64,000 nt of DNA from the NCBI RefSeq assembly GCF_026790065.1, contig NZ_JALAMO010000003.1, forward strand, positions 62,001-126,000. The letters are read 5' to 3'. How positions within the stretch are numbered: the stretch's first letter is position 1; each line of letters begins with the position of its first letter. Below are positions 9,865-18,208 of this stretch, piece after piece. The translations under genes and the position numbers were made by a program. This DNA comes from Bacillus sp. N13C7 (GTDB lineage Bacteria; Bacillota; Bacilli; Bacillales; Bacillaceae). The notes below the pieces were generated by a model, which was given only the letters and a program-made list of their open reading frames with translations, ran no database searches and was not told where the DNA came from.

Positions 9865-11707
9865 AAACGTCACGAGAAACAAAAGGGCCTATCTCGCATT
9901 CTTTTTAAGCAGCGCCTTTTCCGTTTTGATTTTCTTTACCTTTGCGATGTTCCTGTTTCATCCGGCATTAAAGGAAGGCTACCTGAATAACATCGCCAAA
10001 AAAGGCTTAACCGCTGCGGAATGGATGATCTTTGTTTTTTCTTTCTTATTTGTTCTGTATTCGGTTAACGCATTTTTGAAATCGAGAAATAAAGAATTCG
10101 GCATCCTGCTCATGCAGGGCATCACGCCGGGGCAGCTGAGAAAGCTCATTACTGCGGAAAATATGATCATCGGCGTCATGTCAATTGCAGCCGGCATTAT
10201 CGGAGGATTTATTTTTTCAAAGACGTTCTTTACGGTCGGCGCTTATATTTTAGAAATGGATGCGCTGCCTTTGTATATGCCTTGGAAAGCGCTAGTTATT
10301 ACGGCTGGCGGATTTCTGCTCTTATTTTTCTTTTTATCGCAGTTTACGATCCTTTTTGTCAGATCAAATACGGTTATCAAATTAATAAAGGGCACTGACA
10401 AGATTAAGCCGGAGCCTAAGCCGTCCGTGCTTCTGTCCTTATTCGGCATTGTCTGTCTGTGCGGCGGGTACGGCATGGTTCTTAAAGGCAATGTTCACGG
10501 GGCCGAACCGTTTATCATTTTACTGCTCACCGTCATCGGAACATATTTCTTTTTCAGCCAAAGCAGCATATGGATTCTGCGCGCGCTGAAGAAGTGGAAA
10601 ACCTTTTATCTGCGCGGGAAAAACGTCATTTGGGTTTCTGACCTTGTCTATCGTCTAAAAGACAACGCCCGCCTGTTCTTTATTGTCAGCATTATTTCCG
10701 CGGTTGCGTTTACTGCGACAGGCGTGCTCGCGATGTACAAATCGACCGTCGGGGCGGAAGAGTCCGCTTATGAAATGGAGTATTTATCTTACAGCAACAA
10801 TCCAAAAGAACAGACTCATTTGAAAGATATTGACCATGAACTGAAAACACACGGCTTTACGTATAAGAAAGACAAAATAGATGTTTCCTATGTTCGCTAT
10901 CAGGAAGGAGAAACTGTTCCCCCTGTTTACATGATCAGCAAATCGGATGTATCAAAATACTTCCATGTCATGCTGAGCGGCCTGAAAAATGATGAGACTG
11001 TCTATTTCCCTGGCACGTATGACCGCAATTTCAAAAACGAAGCGCCGGATCAGCTGAAGCTGCTGAACCAAAAAGGCAAGCCGTCTGGCCAAAAACTGAC
11101 AGTAAAAGAAGTCAAAAAACCGCTGATTTCATTGAATGCCATCATCGCGGTGAACGATCAAACCTTTGATCAGCTGAAATCACTCGGTGATAAAGCGTCA
11201 TTATACGGCTACAGCTATGATCATTGGAAAGACAGTCTTGGGATCAGCCAATCCTTGCAAAATGAGATTTACGGCAATTATATCGACGTGCATTCTGATT
11301 TTGCTTCAAAAGCCGGGACTTACTATGATACGGTGCAGCTGCCGAGCCTGAGTTTATTTATCGGCCTGTTTATCGCAATTGTATTCTTTGTCGCAGCAGC
11401 AAGTTTCTTATATTTCAGGCTGTTCACTGATTTAGATGAAGACCGGGAGCGCTACCGTTCACTGGCCAAAATCGGCCTGAGTGAGCGTGAAATGGCACAA
11501 AGTGTGACGATACAACTGGCCATTCTTTTCTTCTTTCCATTTGTCATTGCGGTCATGCATACGCTGTTTGCCTTGAGAACATTGGCTGTGGAAGGCTATT
11601 CCGATGTCGCGGGGCCGCTCAGTCTCACCATCGGAGGGTTTTTCATTTTTCAGCTTCTATTCTTCCTCGCGGTGCGGTCAAGCTATTTGAAAAAAATGAA
11701 CAAGTAA
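9839..11707 (+). CDS. yxdM: YxdM, ABC transporter permease
   Basis: Bce-type FtsX-like permease, 622 residues, about 10 membrane segments. A long extracytoplasmic region of roughly 200 residues (about 310-510) separates segments 7 and 8, the hallmark of the peptide-sensing permeases that signal to YxdK. Start ATG at 9839 is preceded by GGGGGG within the end of yxdL. Expected to act with YxdL and YxdK in one membrane complex. Confidence 0.93.
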   Translation: MTFLQFAYKNVTRNKRAYLAFFLSSAFSVLIFFTFAMFLFHPALKEGYLNNIAKKGLTAAEWMIFVFSFLFVLYSVNAFLKSRNKEFGILLMQGITPGQLRKLITAENMIIGVMSIAAGIIGGFIFSKTFFTVGAYILEMDALPLYMPWKALVITAGGFLLLFFFLSQFTILFVRSNTVIKLIKGTDKIKPEPKPSVLLSLFGIVCLCGGYGMVLKGNVHGAEPFIILLLTVIGTYFFFSQSSIWILRALKKWKTFYLRGKNVIWVSDLVYRLKDNARLFFIVSIISAVAFTATGVLAMYKSTVGAEESAYEMEYLSYSNNPKEQTHLKDIDHELKTHGFTYKKDKIDVSYVRYQEGETVPPVYMISKSDVSKYFHVMLSGLKNDETVYFPGTYDRNFKNEAPDQLKLLNQKGKPSGQKLTVKEVKKPLISLNAIIAVNDQTFDQLKSLGDKASLYGYSYDHWKDSLGISQSLQNEIYGNYIDVHSDFASKAGTYYDTVQLPSLSLFIGLFIAIVFFVAAASFLYFRLFTDLDEDRERYRSLAKIGLSEREMAQSVTIQLAILFFFPFVIAVMHTLFALRTLAVEGYSDVAGPLSLTIGGFFIFQLLFFLAVRSSYLKKMNK

Positions 11708-11720
11708 GGGGAGTGCAAAG

Positions 11721-12068
11721 ATGAAAAAAGCAATGGCAATCCTGGCCGTCTTGGCGGCGGCTGCCGTAATATGCGGGCTTCTCTTTTTTCATAACGATGT
11801 TACAGACAGATTTAATCCGTTTATTCACCAGCAATATGTCTATGTTCAGATTGATCGAGATGGCAGACATCTTAGCCCGGGCGGTACTGAATATACATTA
11901 GACGGATATAATGCATCCGGGAAAAAAGAAGAAGTGACCTTTTTCGCCGGCAAAGAGCTTCGGAAGAACGCGTATTTGAAAGTGAAGGCGAAAGGAAAGT
12001 ATGTCGAGACTTGGGAAGAAGTCAAGTTTGAAGATATGCCTGACTCCGTGCAGTCAACATTAAAATGA
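11721..12068 (+). CDS. yxeA: YxeA, small exported DUF1093 protein
   Basis: A 115-residue protein with one N-terminal hydrophobic segment (signal peptide or anchor, residues about 4-24) and an exported beta-rich domain of the YxeA/DUF1093 family. Function unknown. It lies 13 bases after yxdM behind GGGGAGTG and ends at a shared terminator, so it belongs to the YxdJ-controlled operon and probably works at the cell surface with the transporter. Confidence 0.9.
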   Translation: MKKAMAILAVLAAAAVICGLLFFHNDVTDRFNPFIHQQYVYVQIDRDGRHLSPGGTEYTLDGYNASGKKEEVTFFAGKELRKNAYLKVKAKGKYVETWEEVKFEDMPDSVQSTLK

Positions 12069-12073
12069 ATCAT

Positions 12074-12110
12074 AAAAAACGGCACAGCGTCATGACTGTG
12101 CCGTTTTTTT
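12074..12110. terminator. Bidirectional yxeA/yxeB terminator
   Basis: AAAAAAC GGCACAG ... CTGTGCC GTTTTTTT hairpin flanked by A-run and T-run between two convergent genes. It can serve both. Confidence 0.93.
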
Positions 12111-13074
12111 ATTTTTTATTTTCTTCGGCCCGTTTGATCAGCATGTCGGTGATGATATCCACCTGTTTGCTGACAGAAATCGGGTCGTACGGGTAGAACG
12201 TGTCAAAGTCATTGATAAACACGCGATTATGTTTAACAGCGTCAAGATTTTTCCAAATAGAGGAATTCTCCAGCTTGTCGAGTGTTTTGCTTTCGCCTTT
12301 CGGGTTGTAATCCGTAATGAACATATAATCTGCGGCATACTCAGGAATGACCTCTTGAGAGAGCTGTTTCATCTCTCCTTTTTTGATGACATCTTGCTCA
12401 ATTTTTTCAGGCGCTTTTAACCCGAGTGCATTGTATACTGCTTGGCCGCCGCGTCCGCCATTGTCATTGAACACCCAGAATTCGCCCTTGTCTGTGTTTT
12501 CATAAATGCCGAAGGTCGCATCTTTGTCGATGACGCCGGCAATTTTCTTTTTAGCTGCTTCCGCTTTTTTGTTAAAGTCAGCCATAAATGATGTTGCTTT
12601 GTCTTTCGCTCCAGCGATATCTCCGAACATGCTGACTGTGTCTTCTACGTTTTTCGCTGTGTTATAAGGTATGACAACAGTCGGAGCGATTTTCTTTAAT
12701 TTATCAACATTCTCTTCATTCATGACAACAATTAAGTCAGGCTGAAGCTCCATCACTTTTTCAACGCTGATTGGATCACCAACATCCTTCACATTTTTCA
12801 GCTTTGATTTTAAAAACGGATTATCAAATGACCATGAGCCTGAGCCGACCACATTGGCCCCGACAGACAGTAATTCACCGGCATAAAAATCAGTGACGAT
12901 GCGTTTCGGATGTTCAGGAATGTTGACGTTCCCTTTTGGTGATTTGTATGTTCTCATTTCTGTTTTTTCGGAAGCAGAATCGCTTGAGCTCCCTTTAGAA
13001 GCCGTGCCGCTGCAAGCACTGACAAACATGAGTAGAAGCACCAGCATGCCTGCGAGCAATGTGTTCTTTTTCAT
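12109..13074 (-). CDS. yxeB: YxeB, ferrioxamine-binding lipoprotein
   Basis: Iron-siderophore substrate-binding lipoprotein (321 residues) of the FhuD/FepB type; in B. subtilis it delivers ferrioxamine to the FhuBGC permease encoded elsewhere. Signal peptide with lipobox VSAC near residue 20, then the two-lobed periplasmic-binding fold (KRIVTDFYAGELLSVGANVVGS, FITDYNPKGES). The ATG at 13074 follows GGGGGG; an upstream ATG at 13128 lies inside the Fur box and is rejected. Monocistronic. Confidence 0.94.
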   Translation of the reverse strand: MKKNTLLAGMLVLLLMFVSACSGTASKGSSSDSASEKTEMRTYKSPKGNVNIPEHPKRIVTDFYAGELLSVGANVVGSGSWSFDNPFLKSKLKNVKDVGDPISVEKVMELQPDLIVVMNEENVDKLKKIAPTVVIPYNTAKNVEDTVSMFGDIAGAKDKATSFMADFNKKAEAAKKKIAGVIDKDATFGIYENTDKGEFWVFNDNGGRGGQAVYNALGLKAPEKIEQDVIKKGEMKQLSQEVIPEYAADYMFITDYNPKGESKTLDKLENSSIWKNLDAVKHNRVFINDFDTFYPYDPISVSKQVDIITDMLIKRAEENKK

Positions 13075-13112
13075 CAAGAACCCCCCAATATGTATTTTTA
13101 GTTCATTAGTAA

Positions 13113-13127
13113 TGATAATCATTATCA
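13113..13127. promoter_or_regulatory. Fur box upstream of yxeB
   Basis: Perfect 7-1-7 palindrome TGATAAT-C-ATTATCA, 39 bases upstream of the yxeB start. Predicts repression by Fur when iron is plentiful. Confidence 0.94.
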
Positions 13128-13251
13128 ATTAATAATATAGCAAGAAACCTGTGCCTCGTCTATCACTATTTTAAGGAAAGAAAAGTTTTTTTGTTTTCAG
13201 ATGACGAAGTATGCCTAATCGATTATTATAGGTAAATAGGAGGAGAAAAAT

Positions 13252-13644
13252 ATGGGAATTACAAAAAGAGGTGCCGCTTGGGAATGGCTGCATAGCTGGT
13301 GGATGCTGTTTATTTTCATGCCTTTTGCCATTACCAGTTTTTTTGCCTTTTTATTTATTGGCATCAAGGTGAGAAATAGAAAGTGGATGATGTACGGAAT
13401 CATTTATTTTTTCGTATTTGCGTTTGGGTTTGTGCTGCCCGATCTGCCCGGCGTTTTTATTGTGGTCCCGTTGTGGGCTGTAACCATTATTCACGGCTTT
13501 AAAGTGCGTCCGCTGTATTTGATTCAGCTGGATGTCTACAAAGATCATGTAGAGGCGCGGGCTTTTGCCGAGGCAAGAAGTGAAGCCGAGAGCAGATTTC
13601 ATGCACCGAAACAGTCAATTCAAGATATACATATTCGAAAATAA
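13252..13644 (+). CDS. yxeC: YxeC, small membrane protein
   Basis: A 130-residue membrane protein of unknown function. Hydrophobic segments cover about residues 15-40, 48-66 and 70-85, followed by a charged cytoplasmic tail rich in Ala, Glu and Arg. A strong TAGGAGGAG site precedes the ATG. Single gene with its own terminator. No catalytic motif is visible. Confidence 0.85.
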   Translation: MGITKRGAAWEWLHSWWMLFIFMPFAITSFFAFLFIGIKVRNRKWMMYGIIYFFVFAFGFVLPDLPGVFIVVPLWAVTIIHGFKVRPLYLIQLDVYKDHVEARAFAEARSEAESRFHAPKQSIQDIHIRK

Positions 13645-13652
13645 CAGTAAGA

Positions 13653-13690
13653 AAAAAAGCTCAACACTATCATTGTGTTGAGCTTTTTTT
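13653..13690. terminator. Bidirectional yxeC/yxeD terminator
   Basis: AAAAAAAGCTCAACA ... TGTTGAGCTTTTTTT hairpin between convergent yxeC and yxeD. Confidence 0.93.
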
Positions 13691-13693
13691 ATG

Positions 13694-14047
13694 TTACTGC
13701 TGGTAGGATTGCTGCTGGAATGGCGTGTTTTGGCCGAATGGAAGTGTAGACACATTCGTATTCATGACGCTGGATTGTCCAGTAAGTTCCTGCTGCATTT
13801 GGTTGCACATGTTGACAACCTGCTGGCACTTTTGAATGGCCATGTCGTGTCCGTGCAACGCTTGCTGAATGGTATGTGCAGCTTGTTGTTCGTGGTTTAG
13901 AATCTGCTGCAGCATTTGGATGTTTTGCTGCTCCTGGTGAAGCATTTGGCGATATTGCTGGCTGCTTTGCTGAGTTTGCTGAATGAGCTGCTGAGCAGTC
14001 TGGCGGCATTGATTCAGCTGCTGCAAGCCGTGTTGTGTTTGATGCAT
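13694..14047 (-). CDS. yxeD: YxeD, glutamine-rich coat-type protein
   Basis: A 117-residue protein with extreme glutamine content (roughly a third of residues) plus His and Met. It is predicted as one long helix followed by a Q/N-rich tail. Composition resembles small Bacillus spore-coat proteins, but that role is inferred. The ATG at 14047 is chosen for the GGAGGGATTATT site ahead of it; the longer frame from 14095 has none. The opposite strand is open but only as a leucine-rich mirror of CAG/CTG codons. Confidence 0.8.
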   Translation of the reverse strand: MHQTQHGLQQLNQCRQTAQQLIQQTQQSSQQYRQMLHQEQQNIQMLQQILNHEQQAAHTIQQALHGHDMAIQKCQQVVNMCNQMQQELTGQSSVMNTNVSTLPFGQNTPFQQQSYQQ

Positions 14048-14095
14048 GAAAATAATCCCTCCATAATATCGATTGACATGAGTCGGTATTATCAT

Positions 14096-14294
14096 GCAAC
14101 TTGAATGAAAAGAAATTCTATAAAAGAGGAACTACAATTATTTTCCTTAGCCTCTCTATCTTTGAATGAAAACGGTAAAGATTGTATACTGGTAAAAACC
14201 CTTTTTATGTAAGGTCCGTTTGAATACATAAGGATCGCGGAAAACGAAACCCTGAAATCGGGAGAATCGTCTTCCGCTTTTTTCTTTTCCTGCT
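14096..14294. other. yxeD-yxeE intergenic region
   Basis: No gene is visible. Contains the yxeD promoter region. Near 14238-14283, GCGGAA ... TTCCGCTTTTTT forms a hairpin with its T-run on the plus strand, where no gene needs it. Confidence 0.4.
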
Positions 14295-14660
14295 TCAGAA
14301 GCCGCCTTCTCCTGCAGTAAATGGGATATTCAGCCTGTTCTCTACTGTGCGGAGGCGCTGATTGAGCCGATTTAGGCGGCGTGTATGGCGTTCAACAGCC
14401 TGGCTTAGCTGATTGACCTGTTCGGCAATCCGTGCAATTTCCCGATTTTGACGGCGGTCTTCGTTTGTCAGACGGGTTAATTCTCTCGACTGCTGTTCAT
14501 TTTGCCGTTCAAGTGCTGCGATTCTTCTTTCCAATGCCGGCTGTCTGTCAAGTTGGTATGGCTCGTATACATCCTGCTGCGGATAAGGGTTGTAATCATA
14601 TTGGCTATAGTAAGGTTCCTGCTGAGGCAGCTGCGGGCTGTAATATTGATAAGGGTTCAT
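14295..14660 (-). CDS. yxeE: YxeE, spore-coat-type protein
   Basis: A 121-residue protein: Tyr/Gln/Pro-rich head (residues 1-40, [14 protein letters not shown]) followed by a heptad coiled coil (about 42-105) rich in Arg, Gln and Leu. B. subtilis YxeE is, as I recall, a spore coat protein; the Tyr/Gln-rich head fits a cross-linked coat component. GGAGACTGATCAC precedes the ATG. Likely sporulation-specific. Confidence 0.84.
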   Translation of the reverse strand: MNPYQYYSPQLPQQEPYYSQYDYNPYPQQDVYEPYQLDRQPALERRIAALERQNEQQSRELTRLTNEDRRQNREIARIAEQVNQLSQAVERHTRRLNRLNQRLRTVENRLNIPFTAGEGGF

Positions 14661-14764
14661 GTGATCAGTCTCCTTAAAAAAATGTAAATGTGGGTGAATT
14701 CCTTATAACTTATGTAGTTATTGGCACAGTGCCACGGCATTCGCCCAAAAAAGAGGAGGAAAGG

Positions 14765-15120
14765 ATGGTGGTCTCATTGATCAACAAATATGGCATTTTG
14801 CTTTTAATGGCTGTATGCATCGTGTTACCGGGCTGCCAACAGCAAAAAGAAGAGACGCCGTTTTATTACGGAACGTGGGATGAAGGGATTGCTCCAGGAG
14901 CCATGTATGGCGTGAAATCATCAACAGTCACATTTACCAAGGAAGTCTCCAAAGCAATGACGGGTCTATTGAGATTCAGTATCTCGGCCCCTATTATCCG
15001 CTCAAAAGCACGCTGAAAAGAGGGAAAGACGGAACATTGATCTGGGAGCAAAATGGCCAGACAAAAACGATGACAAGAATTGAATCAAAGACCGGCAAGG
15101 AGGAGAAAGATGAGAAATAA
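14765..15120 (+). pseudogene. yxeF: yxeF, lipoprotein gene broken by a frameshifting deletion
   Basis: The first frame gives a lipoprotein start (MVVSLINKYGIL..., lipobox IVLPGC at residues 17-22) and matches B. subtilis YxeF up to about TVTFTKE (base 14945). It then runs out of frame and stops at 15016. From about 14950 a second frame (QSNDGSIEIQYLGPYYPL to KDEK, stop 15118-15120) carries the YxeF C-terminus. About 25-30 middle residues appear missing. YxeF has a lipocalin-like fold and unknown function. An out-of-frame internal deletion is the simplest explanation. Confidence 0.72.
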
Positions 15121-15670
15121 AAAAGCTGAAAGCCTGGTGGTAACAGGACTTATTCTACATATCATTCAGTGGCTATTTATAGTATGGGCTTTTCTTAAGA
15201 TTAAGCACTTATTTAGTGACTATACGATCTATAACCCTAATGTCATCAGCGGATCGATGCAGTCCTTATCGTTTATCCAAATGATGCGCGCTATGATCTA
15301 CTCAGGGGCAATCGTGAATGTTGTGTTGTTTGCTGCGTTTGCATTGCTTATTTATGGTGTAGTGCTTCATGCCATCTTGATTGTTCTGGAAATGGCTGCA
15401 TACGTCATGATCAGACGGAATCCTGCCTCTGCATGGGGACTCTTTCTGACGGCGGCGGGTGTGAAGCTTGCCATCTTGAATATCATCGGCATTCCGTTTT
15501 TAGCTGCCGGCTTTCTGCTGATGAAACAGGAAAAAACAGAAAACGGAGACGTAGAGACAGAAAGAAAGAGAAAACCGCGCATGCGTATCCGAAGACAAGG
15601 AAGGCGACTAAACAGAAAACGGAGAAAATCATCTCTTCCGGTTGAATCTCAAAAAGAAAAAACGATATGA
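15110..15670 (+). CDS. yxeG: YxeG, four-helix membrane protein
   Basis: A 186-residue membrane protein of unknown function (DUF4064-like by its pattern). Hydrophobic segments lie near residues 9-30, 60-85, 88-108 and 112-135, followed by a very basic tail (KRKRKPRMRIRRQGRRLNRKRR) that should face the cytoplasm. The ATG at 15110 follows AAGGAGGAG and overlaps the yxeF remnant by 11 bases. A longer frame from 15080 lacks a ribosome site. Confidence 0.82.
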   Translation: MRNKKAESLVVTGLILHIIQWLFIVWAFLKIKHLFSDYTIYNPNVISGSMQSLSFIQMMRAMIYSGAIVNVVLFAAFALLIYGVVLHAILIVLEMAAYVMIRRNPASAWGLFLTAAGVKLAILNIIGIPFLAAGFLLMKQEKTENGDVETERKRKPRMRIRRQGRRLNRKRRKSSLPVESQKEKTI

Positions 15671-15709
15671 TGGGACTATAGCCTGAAAACGACATGAAGG
15701 AGATGCAGG

Positions 15710-16522
15710 ATGTACAAACTAATTGCAATTGATATGGATGGAACACTTTTAAATGATCATCATGAAGTAACAGAGGAGGTCCGTAACGCGCTTCATGCGG
15801 CAAAAGCGGAAGGCGTCAAAATTGTGCTTTGCACCGGCCGGCCTATCGGGGGTGTGCGAAGATATTTAGATGAACTGAATTTAATTGAAGAAGGCGACTA
15901 TGTCATCGCGTATAACGGAGCGCTTGTTCAAAATACGCATACAAATGAAGTGGTCTCGGAGCTGTCTCTCGGCTATGATGATTTAACTTCATTATATGAC
16001 CTGAGCTTAGAGCTGAAGACGCCGATGCATTTTTTTGACTCATCTAATTTGTATACGCCTAACCGGGATATTAGCGAATTTACCGTATACGAATCCTATG
16101 TGACACAAGTGCCGCTTCATTTCCGCAAGATTGACGAGGTGCCAAAAGATATCCTCATCCCGAAGGTGATGTTTATTGATCAACCGGAGAACTTAAGCCG
16201 CGTCATTACATCGATTCCAAAAGACGTGAGAGAAGCATATACGATGGTCAGAAGCGCGCCTTTCTTTTATGAAATTCTGCATCCTGAAGCCAGCAAAGGA
16301 AATGCCGTACGCCAGTTGGCGCAGCTGCTTGGAATTGAACAGGCGGAAGTCATGTGCATAGGCGACAACGGGAATGACCTGACAATGATTGAATGGGCGG
16401 GCTGCGGCGTGGCCATGGCAAATGCTATCCCAGAAGTACTGGAAGCCGCAAACTTTCAAACACGCTCCAATAATGAACATGGTGTTGCGCATGCCATTCA
16501 CGAGCTTGTTTTAGCGAAATAA
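15710..16522 (+). CDS. yxeH: YxeH, HAD (Cof) phosphatase
   Basis: Haloacid-dehalogenase superfamily phosphatase, Cof/IIB subfamily, 270 residues. Motif I IAIDMDGTLL (Asp8 nucleophile, Asp10), motif II LCTGRP, cap domain about 85-190, motif III Lys near GNAVRQL, motif IV CIGDNGNDLTMI. Cytoplasmic sugar-phosphate or nucleotide phosphatase; the substrate cannot be told from sequence. AAGGAGATGCAGG precedes the ATG. Confidence 0.93.
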   Translation: MYKLIAIDMDGTLLNDHHEVTEEVRNALHAAKAEGVKIVLCTGRPIGGVRRYLDELNLIEEGDYVIAYNGALVQNTHTNEVVSELSLGYDDLTSLYDLSLELKTPMHFFDSSNLYTPNRDISEFTVYESYVTQVPLHFRKIDEVPKDILIPKVMFIDQPENLSRVITSIPKDVREAYTMVRSAPFFYEILHPEASKGNAVRQLAQLLGIEQAEVMCIGDNGNDLTMIEWAGCGVAMANAIPEVLEAANFQTRSNNEHGVAHAIHELVLAK

Positions 16523-16556
16523 TGATATCCAGCCTTTTTTGAGGTTGGATTTTTTG
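16522..16556 (+). terminator. yxeH terminator (weak)
   Basis: ATCCAGCC / GGTTGGAT arms followed by TTTTTTG just after yxeH; imperfect stem. Confidence 0.55.
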
Positions 16557-16836
16557 TTATGTTGTGCCTGTGAGGTCTGTCATTTCAAGCTGCCCTTTTT
16601 CGGAATGGAGCGCCGATATTTAGAACGTCAGCAAATCATTTTTGGTTGCCGAAATAAAAAAGGGAGCAATTACATAAACATCAGCATCGTATATGTTTTT
16701 CTCATGAACGAATTTCCCCACCTTTATTTTGGGTAATGAATCTTTTGACGAATCTATTTGACTTTCGTTATGCTGATAAAACAAGTTGTTCACAAAATGT
16801 ATGATCTTAATCTGAATGGAAAGGGGATTGAATCAG

Positions 16837-17823
16837 ATGTGCACAAGTCTAACATTGGAAACTGCTGACGGAAATCATTTATTAGCGAGAACAATGGATT
16901 TTGCATTTCAGCTGGGGACGGAGGTTATTCTCTATCCGCGCCGTTATAGCTGGACGAGTGAAGCTGACGGAAAGGTGCATCAAACACAGTACGCGTTTAT
17001 CGGCATGGGGAGAAAGCTTGGAAATATATTATTTGCCGACGGTGTTAATGAAAGCGGTTTATCCTGTGCTGCGCTTTATTTTCCGGGCTATGCGGAGTAC
17101 GAAAAAACGATACGCGAAGACACCGTTCACATTTCCCCGCATGAGTTTGTGACATGGGCGCTGTCAGTCTGCAATTCTTTAGAAGACATCAAAGAAAAGA
17201 TCCACTCTTTAACGATTGTGGAGAAGAAATTAGCTCTATTAGATACCGTTTTACCGCTTCACTGGATATTGTCAGACCGGACGGGACACAGCCTGACGAT
17301 AGAACCGAGAGCAGATGGCCTCAAAGTCTATGACAATCAACCAGGTGTCATGACGAACAGCCCCGACTTTATATGGCATGTAACCAATCTGCAGCAATAT
17401 ACAGGAATAAGGCCGAAACAATTAGAGAGCAAAGAGATGGGCGGATTAGCACTATCCGCTTTTGGCCAAGGCTTAGGAACTGTAGGCCTGCCTGGGGATT
17501 ATACACCGCCTTCCCGGTTTGTCAGAGCTGTTTATTTGAAAGAACACCTAGAGCCGGCGGCCGATGAAACGAAAGGTGTAACAGCCGCTTTTCAGATTTT
17601 GGCAAACATGACGATACCCAAGGGCGCTGTGATAACGGAAAAAGACGAAATTCATTATACGCAATATACTTCCGTGATGTGCAACGACACGGGAAACTAC
17701 TATTTCCACCACTACGACAATCGCCAAATCCAAAAAGTAAGTTTATGTCGTGAAGACCTTGACCGTTTTGAGCCTAAAGTGTTCTCCGCTAAAGCAGAAG
17801 AAAGTATTCTAGAACTTAATTAA
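16837..17823 (+). CDS. yxeI: YxeI, penicillin V acylase-like Ntn hydrolase
   Basis: Choloylglycine hydrolase/penicillin V acylase family, 328 residues. The ATG at 16837 puts Cys at residue 2. Removal of Met exposes it as the N-terminal nucleophile, which fixes this start over the in-frame TTG at 16816. The ARTMDF segment carries the conserved Arg and Asp of the active site; MTNSPDF holds the conserved Asn. In Bacillus this enzyme type hydrolyses penicillin V or acyl-homoserine lactones rather than bile salts; the substrate here is inferred. Confidence 0.92.
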   Translation: MCTSLTLETADGNHLLARTMDFAFQLGTEVILYPRRYSWTSEADGKVHQTQYAFIGMGRKLGNILFADGVNESGLSCAALYFPGYAEYEKTIREDTVHISPHEFVTWALSVCNSLEDIKEKIHSLTIVEKKLALLDTVLPLHWILSDRTGHSLTIEPRADGLKVYDNQPGVMTNSPDFIWHVTNLQQYTGIRPKQLESKEMGGLALSAFGQGLGTVGLPGDYTPPSRFVRAVYLKEHLEPAADETKGVTAAFQILANMTIPKGAVITEKDEIHYTQYTSVMCNDTGNYYFHHYDNRQIQKVSLCREDLDRFEPKVFSAKAEESILELN

Positions 17824-17831
17824 GATTCAAT

Positions 17832-17871
17832 CAGCTGATTCCGGCATGATCCGGGGCCAGCTTCTTTTTTT
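17832..17871 (+). terminator. yxeI terminator
   Basis: AGCTG-CCGG ... CCGG-CAGCT stem followed by TTTTTTTG. Confidence 0.8.
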
Positions 17872-17898
17872 GTCAATAGACCGTGCTGCGCTGAAAAC

Positions 17899-18006
17899 AT
17901 GATCAACAACGCAGTTCACGTGCTGTATTCGAATATACAGGCTGCACAATGCCGCCCCATTAATCCCGCGGAATTCTTTTCAGGTCAAAAAGTGTCGCCG
18001 GAATGA
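17899..18006 (+). CDS. Tiny ORF or remnant (35 aa)
   Basis: Frame of 35 codons starting MINNAVHVLYSN and ending FFSGQKVSPE. It has protein-like composition but no ribosome site. Its stop overlaps the ATG of the next tiny frame as ATGA. I do not recognise it; it may be one half of a frameshifted gene. Confidence 0.25.
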   Translation: MINNAVHVLYSNIQAAQCRPINPAEFFSGQKVSPE

Positions 18007-18134
18007 AAAAAGAAATGGCAGCTGCCATGATCATTGGAAAAGTAGCTGGCGGAATTACAGCTGCCGTAGCGGCTGCGTGGATGACGCCCGCACATTCAGC
18101 TGATCACCACAAACACGCCTCAGCCGGCCAATGA
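18003..18134 (+). CDS. Tiny ORF (43 aa), Ala-rich, His tail
   Basis: 43 codons: MKKEMAAAMIIGKVAGG, an Ala-rich hydrophobic stretch, then PAHSADHHKHASAGQ. It could be a single membrane helix with a His-rich tail. No Shine-Dalgarno of its own; a 4-base ATGA overlap with the preceding frame suggests coupling or a one-base shift within one former gene. Confidence 0.3.
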   Translation: MKKEMAAAMIIGKVAGGITAAVAAAWMTPAHSADHHKHASAGQ

Positions 18135-18208
18135 TTCAAAAAAGCTGTTTCAACTTTGTCCAATCGGGAATGTTACAGTAAGGATTCTGTGGAAAGAGGG
18201 TTGGACAC

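Larger units (their letters stand above)
17872..18208. other. Gene-poor yxeI-DUF1206 junction
   Basis: Contains two tiny overlapping reading frames (listed separately) and no intact gene of normal size. In B. subtilis 168, as I recall, the yxeJ-yxeR cluster (S-succinyl-cysteine salvage) lies at this position. Nothing of it is recognisable here, so this is either a deletion scar or an ancestral junction. Confidence 0.5.

Noticed and set aside
13075-13128. Longer start for yxeB at 13128
   Set aside because: It would place the start codon inside the Fur box and ahead of the signal peptide; the ATG at 13074 has a GGGGGG site.
13691-14104. Leucine-rich open frames on the plus strand opposite yxeD
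   Set aside because: They are the complement of CAG/CAA glutamine codons in yxeD; no ribosome site and low-complexity leucine content.
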